From NCBI GenBank assembly GCA_963969345.1, contig OZ017769.1:8311725-8375724 (forward strand): a stretch of DNA of 64,000 nt, given 5' to 3'. This DNA comes from Turbatrix aceti (Eukaryota; Nematoda; Chromadorea; Rhabditida; Panagrolaimidae). The translations under genes and the position numbers were made by a program. How positions within the stretch are numbered: the first letter of the stretch is position 1; each line of letters begins with the position of its first letter. Below the pieces are notes generated by a model. The model was not told where the DNA came from, did not search any database, and saw nothing but the letters and a program-made list of their open reading frames with translations. Positions 23,678 through 37,781 of this stretch are shown here, in pieces.

Positions 23678-24506
23678 ATGTACTTGGTCGGCTTAACAGG
23701 TGGCATTGCCACCGGAAAGTCCACAGTTTCCAGGAAACTTCGCGTCCGGGGTATTCCTGTTATCGATGCTGATGAAATTGCTCGTCAAGGTATTTTTTTT
23801 GAAAATTTTTATTTTTTTATTGTTTTTGTTTTTTCAGTGGTGGAACCAGGAAAGCCAGCCTACGTCAAAATCCGGAGCACTTTTGGCGAGACTTTCTTCG
23901 ACGACGACAATGGCAATGTTCTGATCCGCGAAAAACTTGCTGATCTCGTTTTCAACGATTCTGAGGTGCGTTTACGGTAGCCTAAAAATTTTTTATCGTA
24001 TTTTTCCTTCTTTTTTCAGAAAAGACGTCAGCTAGACTCCATCATGCACCCAGAAATCATCAAAGCCATGGTGATGAAGATTCTGCAAGAACTGGTCCGA
24101 GGCCACCGTTTTGTCGTTCTGGATGCTCCTCTTCTCTTCGAGACCCACATGGATCGTTTCTGCCAGAAGATTATCGTTGTTGAATGGTATTTTTTATTTT
24201 TGATCATTTTTTACGGTTTTTTTTGTTTTTAGCGACGAAAAGACCCAAAAAGCGAGGCTGATGGCCCGGGACACGCTCTCACCCGACCAGGCTGCAAGTC
24301 GGATCGCGAGTCAGATGCCGATTACCAGCAAGATCCCGCTCGCGACCCACGTCATTCACAACAACGGCCCTCTCCCGGACATTGAAAAGGAAATCGACAA
24401 CGTTCTCGACGATCTCAACGCTTCCTGGCTGCCTTTTGTGATCAGGACGGGTGGCATCCTCGGTATTACCGGTATCACGCTTCTCGTTGCCAAACTCGTC
24501 TCCTGA
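23678..24506 (+). CDS. Dephospho-CoA kinase (DCAKD/CoaE-like)
   Basis: Exons 23678-23789, 23838-23965, 24020-24186 and 24233-24506, 226 residues. Phosphorylates the 3'-OH of dephospho-CoA, the final step of CoA synthesis. The P-loop GGIATGKS begins at about residue 8. [16 protein letters not shown] and a RIASQMP lid segment are family landmarks. The C-terminal 18 residues ([18 protein letters not shown]) form a hydrophobic stretch that could be a tail membrane anchor, as metazoan DCAKD proteins are longer than bacterial CoaE. All introns are 46-54 bp and phases fit. It is convergent with VPS50. Confidence 0.93.
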
Positions 24507-25221
24507 GCGAGCCTTTGCCGAGCTGGGATCGGTGCAATGTAATAATTTCTGGGAAACGCGCCAATCGTCTCTCTCCTTTCATCTATCTCATGTCTCATCT
24601 CTGGGTATGTTTTTATTCTCCACAGTCTCCTATGTATCGTTCTCTGCGATCTGGTCTACTTCAAGCTGAATTAGCCTTCTGGTTTTTTTTTAATTAAAAA
24701 AAAGCTCAGCCGCAATTAAAATCAAAATCTCCCTTTTTTCATTTTTTGAACCTCTTCCATATTTTACGATCACTTTTCGGTGAAAATTGAATTTCTTTCC
24801 TCCGCTGCGATCTTTGTTCTTTAGGCCATTCCCCTCTCCTACCCATTTTTTGCGTGTACATTTTTTTGCCGTAGCTTCTTACATACGTACTGGTCAAGTG
24901 ATTTGTTTAATTTTTCCAACGGCTGGGTCAAGATAAAACGTTATTTATTATTAGTACATAATATAAATATTCATTCCTGTAGTATGGGTGTCATTGTAAA
25001 ATATAATTAATATTTAGAAGAAATGTGTTCAAATGCATGAAAATTGAGTAGAATCAATGCCTCGCGATGATACGCGTTGAAAATGCCATGAGAAGTTGGA
25101 AATGCCGTTGAAAAGTGAAAAAAAAACAGGGTGAAGGGCATGGGTAAATAAGTTAGAAAAGTACACGTCGAAGAAGGTATGCACAGAGAGTAGAAACGAT
25201 AAATGAATGGTGCTTCGGGGA
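24507..25221. other. Shared 3' flank of convergent genes
   Basis: T-rich region between the stops of dephospho-CoA kinase (+) and VPS50 (-). Nothing coding is seen; it should contain both 3' UTRs. Confidence 0.6.
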
Positions 25222-28200
25222 TCATCCGACGCCGCCGGTGATACTCGAAGCTCCATTTTCGAGGACTGTCATGAGACGCGATTTTGTTCGTTTCGAAGCC
25301 GTCGAATTGAGGAGACTCGACACCTGACTGATGCTGTATTCCTGAAAAACAGGTAAATTGCTCACCTGGGCAAAATCCGAGGAATTGGGTTTTCAACAGA
25401 AAAAAAATTAATTTAAAAAAAAGAAAAAAATGGTTTAAAAAATATTTTATATAAAAATTAAATTAATTTTTTTTAAAAAGCGCAGCGTACAAATAAAAAA
25501 GACAAATAAATAAAAATTCAATAAAAAAAAAATAAAATTTTTTATTATTTTTTTATATTCACGCTAGCACTTTAAAAAAATAAAAATTTAGGTTTTTTAC
25601 AACTGTTTACAAATTTATTATTATTATTTTTTTTAGTTTTGTATATTTTTTTTTTCTAAAAATATTATTAAAAAAAATTTAAACGAGCGTAAATTAGTTT
25701 TTTTTATTTTTTAATAGATCGGGAACGGTGAAAAACGCAAATAAAAACCCTGCCGCGGGTAAAAACAAAAAACAAACCGGATGCTTGGCGATCCACTCTT
25801 CAAGACAACTTTCGGGAAGGTAAAAAGCCTTGATGTACTCCTCAATGTAGATCCGATAGGGCACCGGCTTCATGCCAGATAGCGCCTCCAGATGCCGACA
25901 CAGGTGTTCAAAGTCGAGCAGCATGAGTGCTCGGCCCTCCTGCGTGCACTTCCGGTTGCACTCCGAATATCCCTGAACGAGGACGCGGCTCACGCAGTAG
26001 ACAACGTTGCTCCACAGCGTCGTTTTTGTCTCTTCGCCGACCGTAACCTCCTCCTCGAAGGCCGCCAGTCTGGAAGAAAGTACCTGGAGGTCCCGGAGCA
26101 CGCTGTCGACGTATCCCGAGTGCTGATCCTGGATCTCGGTGAGGTTGAAATTGACGGAGGTCACCTGTTTCAGGAGAGCGTTGTAGTCGAGCACCCGACT
26201 GGCAACGCAGCCGAGAGCGGCCCGGCGGATGTCCTGGATGACCGGGAGGGTCTCTTTGAAGAGTTTCTCCAGCGAGGGAAGTTGTTTGTTGTTCGGAACG
26301 AGGGACTGAAGAACCGGGCGAAGAGATTCAAATTGTTTTTTGAGGAAAATGAGGGATTCGATGCCAATGACCCTCTCTGGAAGACAAAAAACCCTCTCCG
26401 CCGAGGAAAAATCCAGACACCTGGACACCTGACAGAGCGGCATTTTGACGGAACCATGCTCGCCTGCCCGGAGCTGTTTGCACTCCTCGCCGGGGTCGAG
26501 GATGAGTCGGAGTCGAATCGCCTCGACCACTTTCCGGAGATGGAGCGAGGTAAACGTCGTCGCGTCCCAGTGATCTGCGACCAGGTCCTTTGCAAAAAAG
26601 GAAACGATCGAGTAGGCAAAATATTCAAACAGCTGAATGATAGCTACGATGGCTTCCTCGGCGACGGAGTGCAGCAGAGAAGTCATCCGGATGTAGCGCC
26701 CGAAGAAGCGGAGAACGTTGAGCGCCGTGTTGCACAGGTTAGGCGAGCTCGTCGTCACCTGCTGCGAGTAGTCCGCGTAGCAGGAGTCGTCTGACGACGA
26801 GCGGGAGGATTCGCCGGGTTCCCCACCGGTGGTTGTTCGACGGGAGATGACTTTTTGTGGAGCGCAGAAGGGATTGTCGGTATCCGGCGTGAGCAGGACG
26901 AAGTCAAGCTGCTCGCCGAGGCCGTCCTGGTCGATGAAGTGGTGGATGCGGACGTCGTCTTCGTCGAAAGCGTCGGTAGACTCTTTGAGGAATTGGAATT
27001 CCTGAAATTTTAGGATTGAACGTAAGTTTGCTTCGTAAATAATTTTTTTTTAATTTGATTGTTTGTGTTCGTTTGTATTTTTTCGAACAAATAAAAAGAA
27101 CAAAATAGGCAACCAAATTGGGAAAATTTTGAAAAAATTGAGAAAAATTGCAGTTTTGGGGCAAAAAAATAACGAAAACCATTCATCGCTCAACTTTCAC
27201 CACGAAAATTACTACCGCATCCCAAAACGAAAAAAACTCCGTATATTTTCCCCTCGGGAAACGCAATTTTGCGCCAATGATAAAACAACTGTTCGATTTT
27301 CGTTCGCGAACAAAGAATGGCATGATCCTCCCTATTTTAGGCCTAAACCCAAAAAAAAACAAACCTGTAAGTCAAAAAGCGAAAACTGCGCAGGAACTGG
27401 GCAGAGCGCAAAAACTTCGTTCTCGAGGAACATCTTCAGCTCCTCCAACCGCTCTCGATGGTATCTTCCAAAATAGAGGCACGTCTGTTTCTCCAGTGTC
27501 AGCGCCACTTCTGCACAGGTATTTCCAAAAAACCGACGGCCAAACTTTCGGAAACGGTTGGCCATTTCCACGACGTCCAGGAAATAATCGAATTTTAGCT
27601 GGGAAAGATCGTGGCAACACAGGATCGTGTTGAACTTGGCAGCCGCTGTCTTGAACGTCGAGTAGAGCCCGTCGGAGAGGGCCTTCTGCATGACGCCTTT
27701 TTCAATGATCGGCGGCGCTTCGAGTTCATTCTCGACATCTGCCGTGCCGTCGGTCTCGGCGAGCAGCCTCCGCTCGTCCTCTTCCATGTGGAATCTCAGC
27801 GCATCGTGGTAGACGAACAAACAACGGCACAGGACGAATCCCAGCTCCCGGATGGCATCGATGACCTCGTCGATGTCAATGGCCTCGCAGAGCTGCTCGT
27901 AGGACATGGCATCCGTCTGTTCGGCCGTCATCCGTTGTCTCAGACGGTCGATGAGCACCGTCCGCGCAGAAGTCTCCAGGGTGGCCCGGAAAAAGGATAC
28001 CAGCTTGACCGCGGCTGTCGGCACTTTCTCCAGCATGCCGTAGGCCGCGTAGACGAGGCTGTACTTGTCCTGGTCGTAGACGACGGTGAGCGCGGCGAGG
28101 GCGTCGTCGATGTGGGATTCCATGGACGCGAGAATCGACGTGAACTTCAGCGAGAGTTGACGCACGCATTCGTATTCCAGACGGGTCTGGGCTGCGTTAG

Positions 28201-29329
28201 AGGCTTCGACGGCGAGGCGGATCGCTCGGGGGAAGTCGCCGTTCTGAAAAAAAAACGTTTTTTTTAATTTATCCTTCAAACAGGCTTTTTTGCCCGCGGA
28301 AGAAAAATACGAACATTTTTAACCGTACAGCGAACAAAAATCAAAAATTTTCCATTCGTGACAAAAAAAATTGTGAAAAACCGTAAATTTGTGCAATTTC
28401 GCTTCGAGACAGAGTAGGAATAATTTTAGTGATTTTTTTTAATTAAAAAAAAATTTGCAGTATAAAACGCAGTATTTTTTTGAAATACGGTGTTTCAACA
28501 ACTTCGTGGTGAAAGTTGAGTATAATAGTTTCCGTCATTTAAAAAAATTTTTTTTTCCAAATTAACCCAATTTTTGGCTCATTTTGTTCGAAAAAAAATC
28601 CCGAAACGATATCGAAAAAAATGATTGAAAAAATTTGTTCTCGAGCGAAGAAAAAAATGAATTTGATCGTAAAAACAATTAAAAAAATGAATTTGATCGT
28701 AAACGATCGTAAATATTTCCCACCCTGAATAAAACCCCCACAGGTGTATTTTTGAATCCAACCCACCTCAACAAGTTCCCGAAGCCGAAATTCAGTCTCA
28801 TAAAGCGCCTTGACAGCCTCCAACTCGTCCTGAAGCCGATGCAGCATCCGTCGCTTTTCTTCATTCGCGACAATGGACAGCGAATTTCTGACTTCCGCCT
28901 TGGATACCGCGAGTCGTCTCCTCACGCCCCGGATGATGTCGAGCATGTCGCTGGCCTCGGCGTAGACCGCCTGGTAGTGCTTCCGCTGGCTGCAGAAGTG
29001 GTCCGTGTTCTTGGCGACGAGGCTGCTCACTTTCTTCGAGACGACCTGCAACTGGCGCTTCAGCTTGAACATGGAATTTCCCAGCGAGGCAAGGTCGAGT
29101 TCGTTGCCGTCGAGTTTGTTGAGCTCGTAGGCCGTCGCGTCGAAGCCCTCTTCCTGGAAGTAGACGGCATCGATGTCGTCGAAGACGGACGCGATGGCAG
29201 CCTCCGTCGCCGGCATCAGCGCTTCCGGCTAAAGTTGGATGTTGAGTGTGCGCGAATTCGTGGAAAAAAAAGAGAAAAAGTACAAACCGGGTAGAGGAAA
29301 CTTGGGTCGTCAAGGCTGCCGGTCGGCAT
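25222..29329 (-). CDS. vps-50: Syndetin/VPS50, EARP-complex tethering subunit
   Basis: Five exons (29288-29329, 28767-29228, 27365-28243, 25778-27001, 25222-25341), all in phase 0 with each other, give 908 residues against about 960 in vertebrates. VPS50 replaces VPS54 to form EARP, which returns endosomal cargo and, in worms, supports dense-core vesicle maturation. Recognisable segments are the N-terminal IDAVYFQEEGFDATAYEL, the coiled-coil region of exon 2, RLEELKMFLENEVFALCP at the end of exon 3, the acidic linker in exon 4, TALNVLRFFGRYIRM, the KCTQEGRALMLLDFEHL motif and EEYIKAFYLPESCLEEW. Intron 4 (436 bp) is nearly pure A/T. Two introns carry copies of a repeat also found in the GALK2 intron. 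Confidence 0.92.
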
Positions 29330-29639
29330 TGTCGAGACCGAATTTGGTGACTCCAGATCGTTAGACCAGACTACTTGATTGCATTTTGATGGAAAAAAGG
29401 AAGTCTGCGCCGACAACTTGTCACCTAGAAGTCTCTTGTCACAGAGCGCAGAGCTCGAGCTCTGTCAGATGGGTTTGAACAAAATTCGCGCCGAGACCTT
29501 CCCTGCGCATAAAATATTCCGGGCACAAAATATGGATCCTAGGATGGATGCAATAACATCGCACTGATTTGCTATTATACTTCCAAAAAGGATTCTGGAA
29601 ACGGTTTTTGTATTTTCTAAAAAAAATTGTTTTTTTGAC

Positions 29640-30901
29640 ATGGTTTTAGACGGTAGGACGGATTGAACCCGTGTAAGATGGGCTGGTTGATGTTATTTTT
29701 GCAGAACAAGAGTTGAAAGACTTCCTGGGCGGTCTCGCGCCGGGTCAGAAGCTGGTTATCATCACTGTGGGTTTTTCTCCTATCATAGAAATTCCAGTTG
29801 ATGGTGATGGATTTTTCAGAGCGGAGGGACGTCAGTTCCCCTGGAGAAACGATGCGTACGATTCATCGACAACTTTTCCAATGGCACACGCGGGGCTATC
29901 AGTGCTGAGTAGGCTACAGTTTTGTTTACACTCTCCGCTACAAATTTTGTGGGCGTTGAGTATTTTTACTTTTTTCCATCTTTTTCGGGCAAAAAATCAA
30001 TATTGGCATTGACCAATACAAAAAATGCAAACTTTACAGACAATTCCTCAAATCCGGCTACGCAGTAATTTTCTTTCATCGCAAAAGTTCACTTCAACCC
30101 TTCAGTCGACGCCACCAAGACCTTTTCTACAGTCTGACGTCAACGGGCAACGGCACGTACAAAAGTGAGTCAACTGACGTGTATTTCATCCAACGCATTG
30201 CGTGCATACGTTTTTCAGGCAGCTCGGAGCACCTGGAGGAGGACCTCAGGCTGCACGCACAGTACCGGTCGAAGCTCTTTGAACCGACGTTTGTCACTTT
30301 CCATGACTACAAGATTGAACTCGAACTCATCTGCCAGATCGTCAACACCTGTTGGCAGCCCACGACTGACAGCCATCGACAGAAGTGGCTCTGCGTCTAC
30401 CTGGCAGCGGCGGTTTCTGACTACTACGTAGATGAGGAGTTGATGGTGCGTTATCCGCGTTTTTACCGTCATAACCAAGAATTTTATTACAGCCTGAACA
30501 CAAATTGTCTTCAGCTGATGATGTCATGATTCCTTTAAAAGTCGCTCCAAAGGTTATCGACGGCATTGTCAAACGCGGAGTTCCGAATGCCTTTGTGGTA
30601 TCGTTCAAGGTTTGTTAGGGGAGTGAAATATGAAGTGTTAGTTGATTTTATATTGTTTTAGCTAGAAACTGACCCGTCTTTGTTGGCACCAAAAGCCAAA
30701 AAAGCGCTGGATAAATACGGGCATCAGGTGGTGATCGGCAACATCATGAGCACTCGGAAGCAGAGGGTAACCTTTTTCATGGCAAATCATCCTGAAGAGG
30801 AGTTTGACTTGGAGAAGCCACCGTATAATGCCGCACACATCGGCGAAATCGAAGAACTTATTGTCGCTAAAGTCGTCGCACTCCATAACAGCTTTTACTG
30901 A
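29640..30901 (+). CDS. Phosphopantothenoylcysteine synthetase (eukaryotic PPCS)
   Basis: Exons 29640-29652, 29705-29766, 29820-29908, 30040-30164, 30219-30445, 30493-30609 and 30662-30901, 290 residues. Condenses 4'-phosphopantothenate with cysteine, the second step of CoA synthesis. Landmarks: [29 protein letters not shown], the nucleotide-binding core [11 protein letters not shown] followed by PEHKLSS, VSFKLETD and HQVVIGN. The first exon is only 13 nt (ATG plus three codons and one base) and was chosen because its donor phase fits and no better ATG is near; this is the least certain part. The start is 310 bp from the divergent VPS50 start, so the two may share a promoter. Confidence 0.9.
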
Positions 30902-31214
30902 TTAAGCCAGGTAATCATATCTGTTTGAGTAGAAGTTCTGCTACGTAGAATATTCCAAACAGTACGAAAAATGCACTGTACAAAATACATAAAGCTAAGA
31001 TTAGAACTTTCATGCTACCGAGAGTCGCGCAGCCCCGAGCGTGAATGAGTATAATTATCCTTTGTAACCAGGGCAACTAATGATTGGCTTCCCTGCGTTT
31101 CCGATGAAGCCAAAAAAATCAAGCTATATTATCAAAACAATGACAAAAACGATGGAAAAAACTTTTCGAAACATGTGTAAACAGTTGTGTAAAGAAATGA
31201 AAACGATTCTGAAA
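30902..31214. other. Convergent 3' flanks
   Basis: Short spacer between the stops of PPCS (+) and the Argonaute gene (-). No feature beyond A/T-rich 3' UTR sequence. Confidence 0.6.
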
Positions 31215-34200
31215 TCAAGCGTTGATACGGACATCACGCAGCGCGGGGTTCTTGTAGTACGGGAGTTCGTTTGAAGCGGCGATGAAGTTGTCCATCTCGG
31301 TGGCAACGCCGCCGACATCGCTGGAAGCAGCCAGGAGAGCGCGTCCACGCTCGGCGTAACGAGTGGCAATGTAAACAGGGGAAGGAAGAGAGGTCGGAAG
31401 GCGAACAATTTGGTGACCGAAGCACAGGGTGAAGCACAAGAGCTGGATAGCGTCGGAGCTGAGGTTGTTCTGATCGAACACCACGGTGTAGCGAGGAGTC
31501 TTTGCAGTGCCTTGAAGGGCCACGTGAGAGTTTAGGTAAAACTCGTTGTTCTTCGGGTGAACAACCTTGTCATCAATGACGGTACCAGGGCGGACATTCT
31601 GATCGGGAGGCCTTTGCGAGCGGCTGCACTTGTGGTTCATGAAGCTAAAAAAACATAAGCGACATAAAAGCAGCTAAAATAACCACCTACCGAAGATTGT
31701 GCATGCGATTCGGAATGATGACGGTGACCTTCGTGTCCAGGTTCTTTTCGCGCAAAGCGTGAGTAACCAGAGGAATTTCGTGGCGGATGACCATGCCAAA
31801 TTGGCCTTCAGAGCATCCATTGCGGAAAAGGAAGAGACGCGTAGGAGGCACACCACGATTTTTGATGAAGCGTTCAACGCACTCAGTAACGATGTGGTTA
31901 AGAATGGAGATTCGTTCTTCCTTGCAGGGCTTCTGAAGACGGAATCCTCCGACAAACTCGTAAGGCACGGCCTTATCGTTGGCGGCATCTGAAAATTTAC
32001 AAAATGCAAAACAGCACTGAACAGAATAATCAACTTACATCCAACAATGGTAGGGATATGCATGACAGCAGTCTTGCCGCTCGGATTAATGGCACCAGGA
32101 TGGTTGACAGAAACACCGATGCAGAGAGTATTCTCGCCGATATCGCGCTGAATCGAAGCCTCCGGAAGTTGCAAGTTGTAGTTCACGCCACCAAGCTTTA
32201 TGTTGGTCTTGTGAACAATGTTCTCCATGGTCTGGATCTTGCCCTTCTTGACAATGTCGCTGGCGTTTTGCATCTTGATAAGCTGCGTCACAATGGAGAA
32301 CTGACGTTCGAAAAGCTTGACAATCTTGTGCATCTGGTTGTCCGCCTCGGTGTGAATGAAGAAGATAAAGGTGTAGCCTTCGCCTTTGCAAGCCTTGAAT
32401 TCCGCTTCGATGGCTTCAACGCTGACCGGGATTTCACTTTCGTACGATGGAGGTGTGTACTCCATGCCCATCCTGTAGCACTGTTGCTGGAACTTCTCCT
32501 TGAACGAGCTAAAATCGAAATGCGCTTTCAAAAAAGTCTTTCAAAAAACTCACGCCAAATCCTGCCAAGCAAAGCTAGCGTACGTACGACCGGGACTGCG
32601 ACCAAGCAAGTAAAGAGCCCACTTGCCGAAAGAGGCAGGAACCAGGTACTTCTGGCCATTGCGCTGGTTCCAAGTGGCACGGTTGTCCGGCATAACAGTA
32701 CTGTTACCCTTGTAGATAATCGGAGGAGCAGGCAGAACACGAGCACGAAGCTAAAAACAGATCTTTTGATGAGAACACGAAACAATGGCAATAAAACATA
32801 CCGCCATAGGCTGCTTCACTTCCACCTCAAAGGCCTTGAGATATTCGCTCAAGTTTTCCTCGGACAAGCCCAGAGCGTAGGCGTTGTTGATGTTTTGAGG
32901 AACCAAAATTGCCGGAGGCACAGCGCAAGCCCGAATCATCTTCTGGACAAGTTCCGGAGTCTGATGCTCGGTGCGAACGCGCTGGTTGTCGCAGATGTTG
33001 AGCACCTCAACAGGATACTCGTTGCGAGACGGAGAGCTTTCGATGACAAGGTTGAGATCGGGGTAGTTGAGCGCGATGTTCTTCACGGTGCGGAAGTAGT
33101 CAGCAACGGAGATTTCTTCGCCATTGTGGATGAAACGCTTCGTGTTGGCACTGTCGTTGCTGATCTGGCTGATGACAAAGGGGCGAAGTGGATCGTATCG
33201 GGGCTCGACCGTCAGACCTGCAAAATAGAATACAGTAAGACCCAATAAAACAAAAAAAACATACCAACAAACAGAGACCGCATTCGTTCCTTGGAAGCCT
33301 GGCTGAGCGGTTCGTTCGGATTCATGGCACGCTCGTAAAGTTCGATAGCAGGTCGCGAGAAGTGGAAAGGAGTCTTCTTGGTATCGATGACGACGCCGTA
33401 ACGCTTGTGACCGCGGCCTTGAGGTCCTTCAACCATGCGGACGCTCTTCTGGCAGCCAACACTCAGGTAACGATTGTTTCCGAGATCAGGGCAGTCTTCG
33501 GGGGAGAATCCGTAGATCGTAGGGTTCAGCAGGTAGCTCTTTCCGCCAGGGTACGTGATGTGATTCTCGGCATCCATGTAGGCCTTCTGAGAGGTCAAAA
33601 GCTCCAGAAACTGGACCAAGACGTTGTCGGAAGGATCGTTGCCGCTCAGAGATCCCGGAAGACTCTGAGGAGCAGAGCGAACGCTGCCACCGGCGCCAAC
33701 TTCCTTCAGGCGAAGATAGAACACGGCATCACGCAGATAAGTGGCCGCTTCGGGTGATTCGATCTGCAGATCGGTGCCGACAAATCTCGGGTCGATAGCT
33801 TTGCGAACAAACAGGGTCGATTGAAGGTCGTAAACGGCTTCAGCGGGAGGACAGAATTGGTAGTGAGCAAGAGCATCGCGGAAGAGAGCACGGCAAAGAG
33901 TTTTGCGATTCGTCAGAACGACACTGCAAAAAGTATCTTTGCAGCGTGCCAAATCAAATCAAACGGAAAAAACTCACTCGCTTTTCGATTTCTTCGTAAG
34001 ATCAATTTTGCGTTCAACTTGTTCACGGGTCAGACGGCGAGCTTCAATCGAGACGTCGTAACGCTCGAAAGTCAGAGCCTGGGGAATCTTGACACCGCAA
34101 ATGTTGGTGATGACATCCTGAGGCTGTGCCTGGCACAAGACACCAGCAGTAGTCTTCGGAGCGAGTTGCGTAGGACGGTCGCAGGCCTAAAAAACAACTG

Positions 34201-34302
34201 AATTACCAACACCACAACAGACAATGACAAACTTACTTCAAGCTTGAGTTCATCGATAGAAGCAGTGTGGACGCTGCCCGAATCGGCACGAAACTCCGAC
34301 AT
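31215..34302 (-). CDS. Worm-type Argonaute (WAGO-like) lacking slicer residues
   Basis: Exons 34237-34302, 33978-34186, 33265-33923, 32802-33217, 32554-32750, 32039-32508, 31691-31988 and 31215-31644, 914 residues. Binds small RNAs in gene silencing. PAZ lies at roughly 290-430 and PIWI at roughly 560-890 (GYTFIFFIHTEADNQMHKIV; SDAIQLLCFTLCFGHQ). The RNase-H-like triad is lost: GADVTHP is replaced by GVSVNHP (Ser at 649), the second Asp by Asn 729 in FRNGCSEGQF, and the His region reads PRYTVVFD. This is the state of nematode WAGO proteins, which use secondary small RNAs without cutting the target. The C-terminus ends ...RINA, lacking the usual aromatic. Assignment to a named gene is not possible. 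Confidence 0.88.
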
Positions 34303-35310
34303 GGTAGACTGGCGTGGACGACGAAAACTGGAAAAAAATCAGAGAGAAAAGAAAACACAACCAACCAAAACGTTGATTCTGATGGAGACTGAGCAAGAAC
34401 GAATTCATCAAGTAACCAGGAGAAGATTATGGTAACCGTGCTCCAGTAACGATACACTCGGAAAAGTCGATGCGAAAGACGAAGTAGCGTGCGCTTTCTT
34501 CCATTGTTCGAAGGTATCGTTACTTCTTCAGTCGAGTCGACGCAAAACCGAATCTCCATTGATGAACCGTAACCGACGCTTCCGTTGGATCCTTGTTTAC
34601 TTCTCTTGCGTTGTTTTTAGCCTATTTTGTTTCTTTTTTCGTTGTAGGATTCGTTTTCAGCGATTATTTTTCAGTTTAGATGATCTTTATCTTGGTTATC
34701 CTTGAATTTACAGCTTTTTGATCGTCTTTTTGATGATTGGATTCCTGTTTTGAATCTCCGATGATTTAGGTAACATGTTTTTACATTTTCTTTCTTTATC
34801 GAACGTTTGGTAACAAAATTATACAAACTTGAGGAAAAGTTACACAATTTTCCCGACAAAACGACACACAAAACAAGTGGATGGTCATTTTGATATGAAG
34901 CGATGATTGTTAGCATTATTATAAAACAAGAGAAGGAAAACGTTTTGCTATTATCTTGAGGGGTGGTTAGTAGACATGAGGCAGGCAGGCAAGGCGGAGG
35001 GGGCTGGGTTCCTTGTAGTCGAACGAACGAATGCGTGGTTGCTGATTTTGGAGATGATTGAGAACGGGGACACGTGCTTACTTCTTTGTCATCATCTGCC
35101 TGTAAAGTGGACGATCCAAGTCAGAGACGAATCAACGGAGAGCCGAGGAGGGAGGAGGAGGAGGAAGTGCCAGAGGAGGGAATTTTGGAAAAAAGAAGAT
35201 ATGGTATATCGTTGGGTAGTGGGAAGTGAACGGTATCGGCACAGGAATACGTCGTCCGTGGGGGGCGGAGGACTACGTTTTGATCTAGGAATCAAGCCAA
35301 AGGAAGAACT
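34303..35310. other. Intergenic region upstream of the Argonaute gene
   Basis: About 1 kb between the Argonaute start and the PDCD6 stop, both on the minus strand. No gene found; open frames on the plus strand at 34976-35300 show no domain and overlap purine-rich low-complexity sequence. Confidence 0.55.
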
Positions 35311-37060
<1,750 letters not shown>

Positions 37061-37408
37061 ATGTCTGTCTTCCACGACGAGGTCGAAATCGAAGACTTTG
37101 AATTCGACGCCGAAAAGCAGCTCTACCACTATCCATGTCCCTGCGGCGATCGATTTGAGATCAGTTTGTGAGTTTTTACTTTCATCTTGCTTGAGGACAC
37201 TTCTTTGGTGCGAAAAGCCTGGATTTCATCTGGGCTTGGATATTTTTGTATCAAAAATGTTTGTTTTAGGGAAATGCTCGAAATGGGAGAAGACGTAGCC
37301 ACCTGTCCTTCGTGCAGCCTCATCGTACGCGTCATATACGATTTCGACGTCTTTATAAAGTCCGAGGCTCTTTCCGCTCAGCCTGCTTCTGTCGGAGCGA
37401 CAGCTTGA
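37061..37408 (+). CDS. dph-3: DPH3, CSL-zinc-finger protein of diphthamide synthesis
   Basis: Exons 37061-37167 and 37270-37408, 81 residues. Electron donor for the radical-SAM enzyme DPH1/DPH2 in diphthamide formation on eEF2, also linked to Elongator. The CSL-domain signature is complete: [22 protein letters not shown] with the first Cys pair, [12 protein letters not shown] with the second Cys pair, and IRVIYD-like VRVIYDFD. The short Ala/Ser tail is not conserved. Confidence 0.95.
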
Positions 37409-37713
37409 ATTTTTGTGGATTTTTTTTGTTGAATTTGAACTGTTTTGCGGGTTTTTATATAAAGCGAGCACTATTATACTGGGGAGAAGGCAGGTACAAG
37501 ATTAACTTAAAATTTCGGGGAAAGGCTGTTTCCAGCCCCCAGATGCAGAAATGTCAAGATAACCAAAGGCAAACACAGAATTCACGTCTCTGAACTATTC
37601 TGCGTTTTTTTGTCCACGTTCGTTCCACCGTATTGGTCAGCGCTGGGATGCGGTCAAGAACCCGTTACGCATCTCGTCGTTAAAAAACATGTTTGCCGCC
37701 TGGCGCGGGGCAT

Positions 37714-37719
37714 ATAAAC
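37714..37719 (+). promoter_or_regulatory. TATA box of the collagen gene
   Basis: TATAAA 68 bp before the collagen ATG within CATATAAACCCGCG. Position and context fit a highly expressed, moult-regulated collagen. Confidence 0.55.
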
Positions 37720-37781
37720 CCGCGCAGGATGGGTTTTTTGGTGAATTCTGCTGATTGTCGGTCAAAAAACAGACAAACACA

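Noticed and set aside
25892..28267. Long plus-strand frames of 200-300 codons
   Set aside because: Shadows of the GC-rich VPS50 exons on the opposite strand.
29655..29690. B-box-like GGGTTCAATCC (minus strand), possible tRNA
   Set aside because: No matching acceptor stem, D arm or anticodon loop could be drawn around it; at most a relic in the first PPCS intron.
32004..33248. A 414-codon open frame on the plus strand
   Set aside because: It is antisense to the Argonaute exons, crosses their introns, and has no recognisable domain; the minus-strand model explains the sequence fully.
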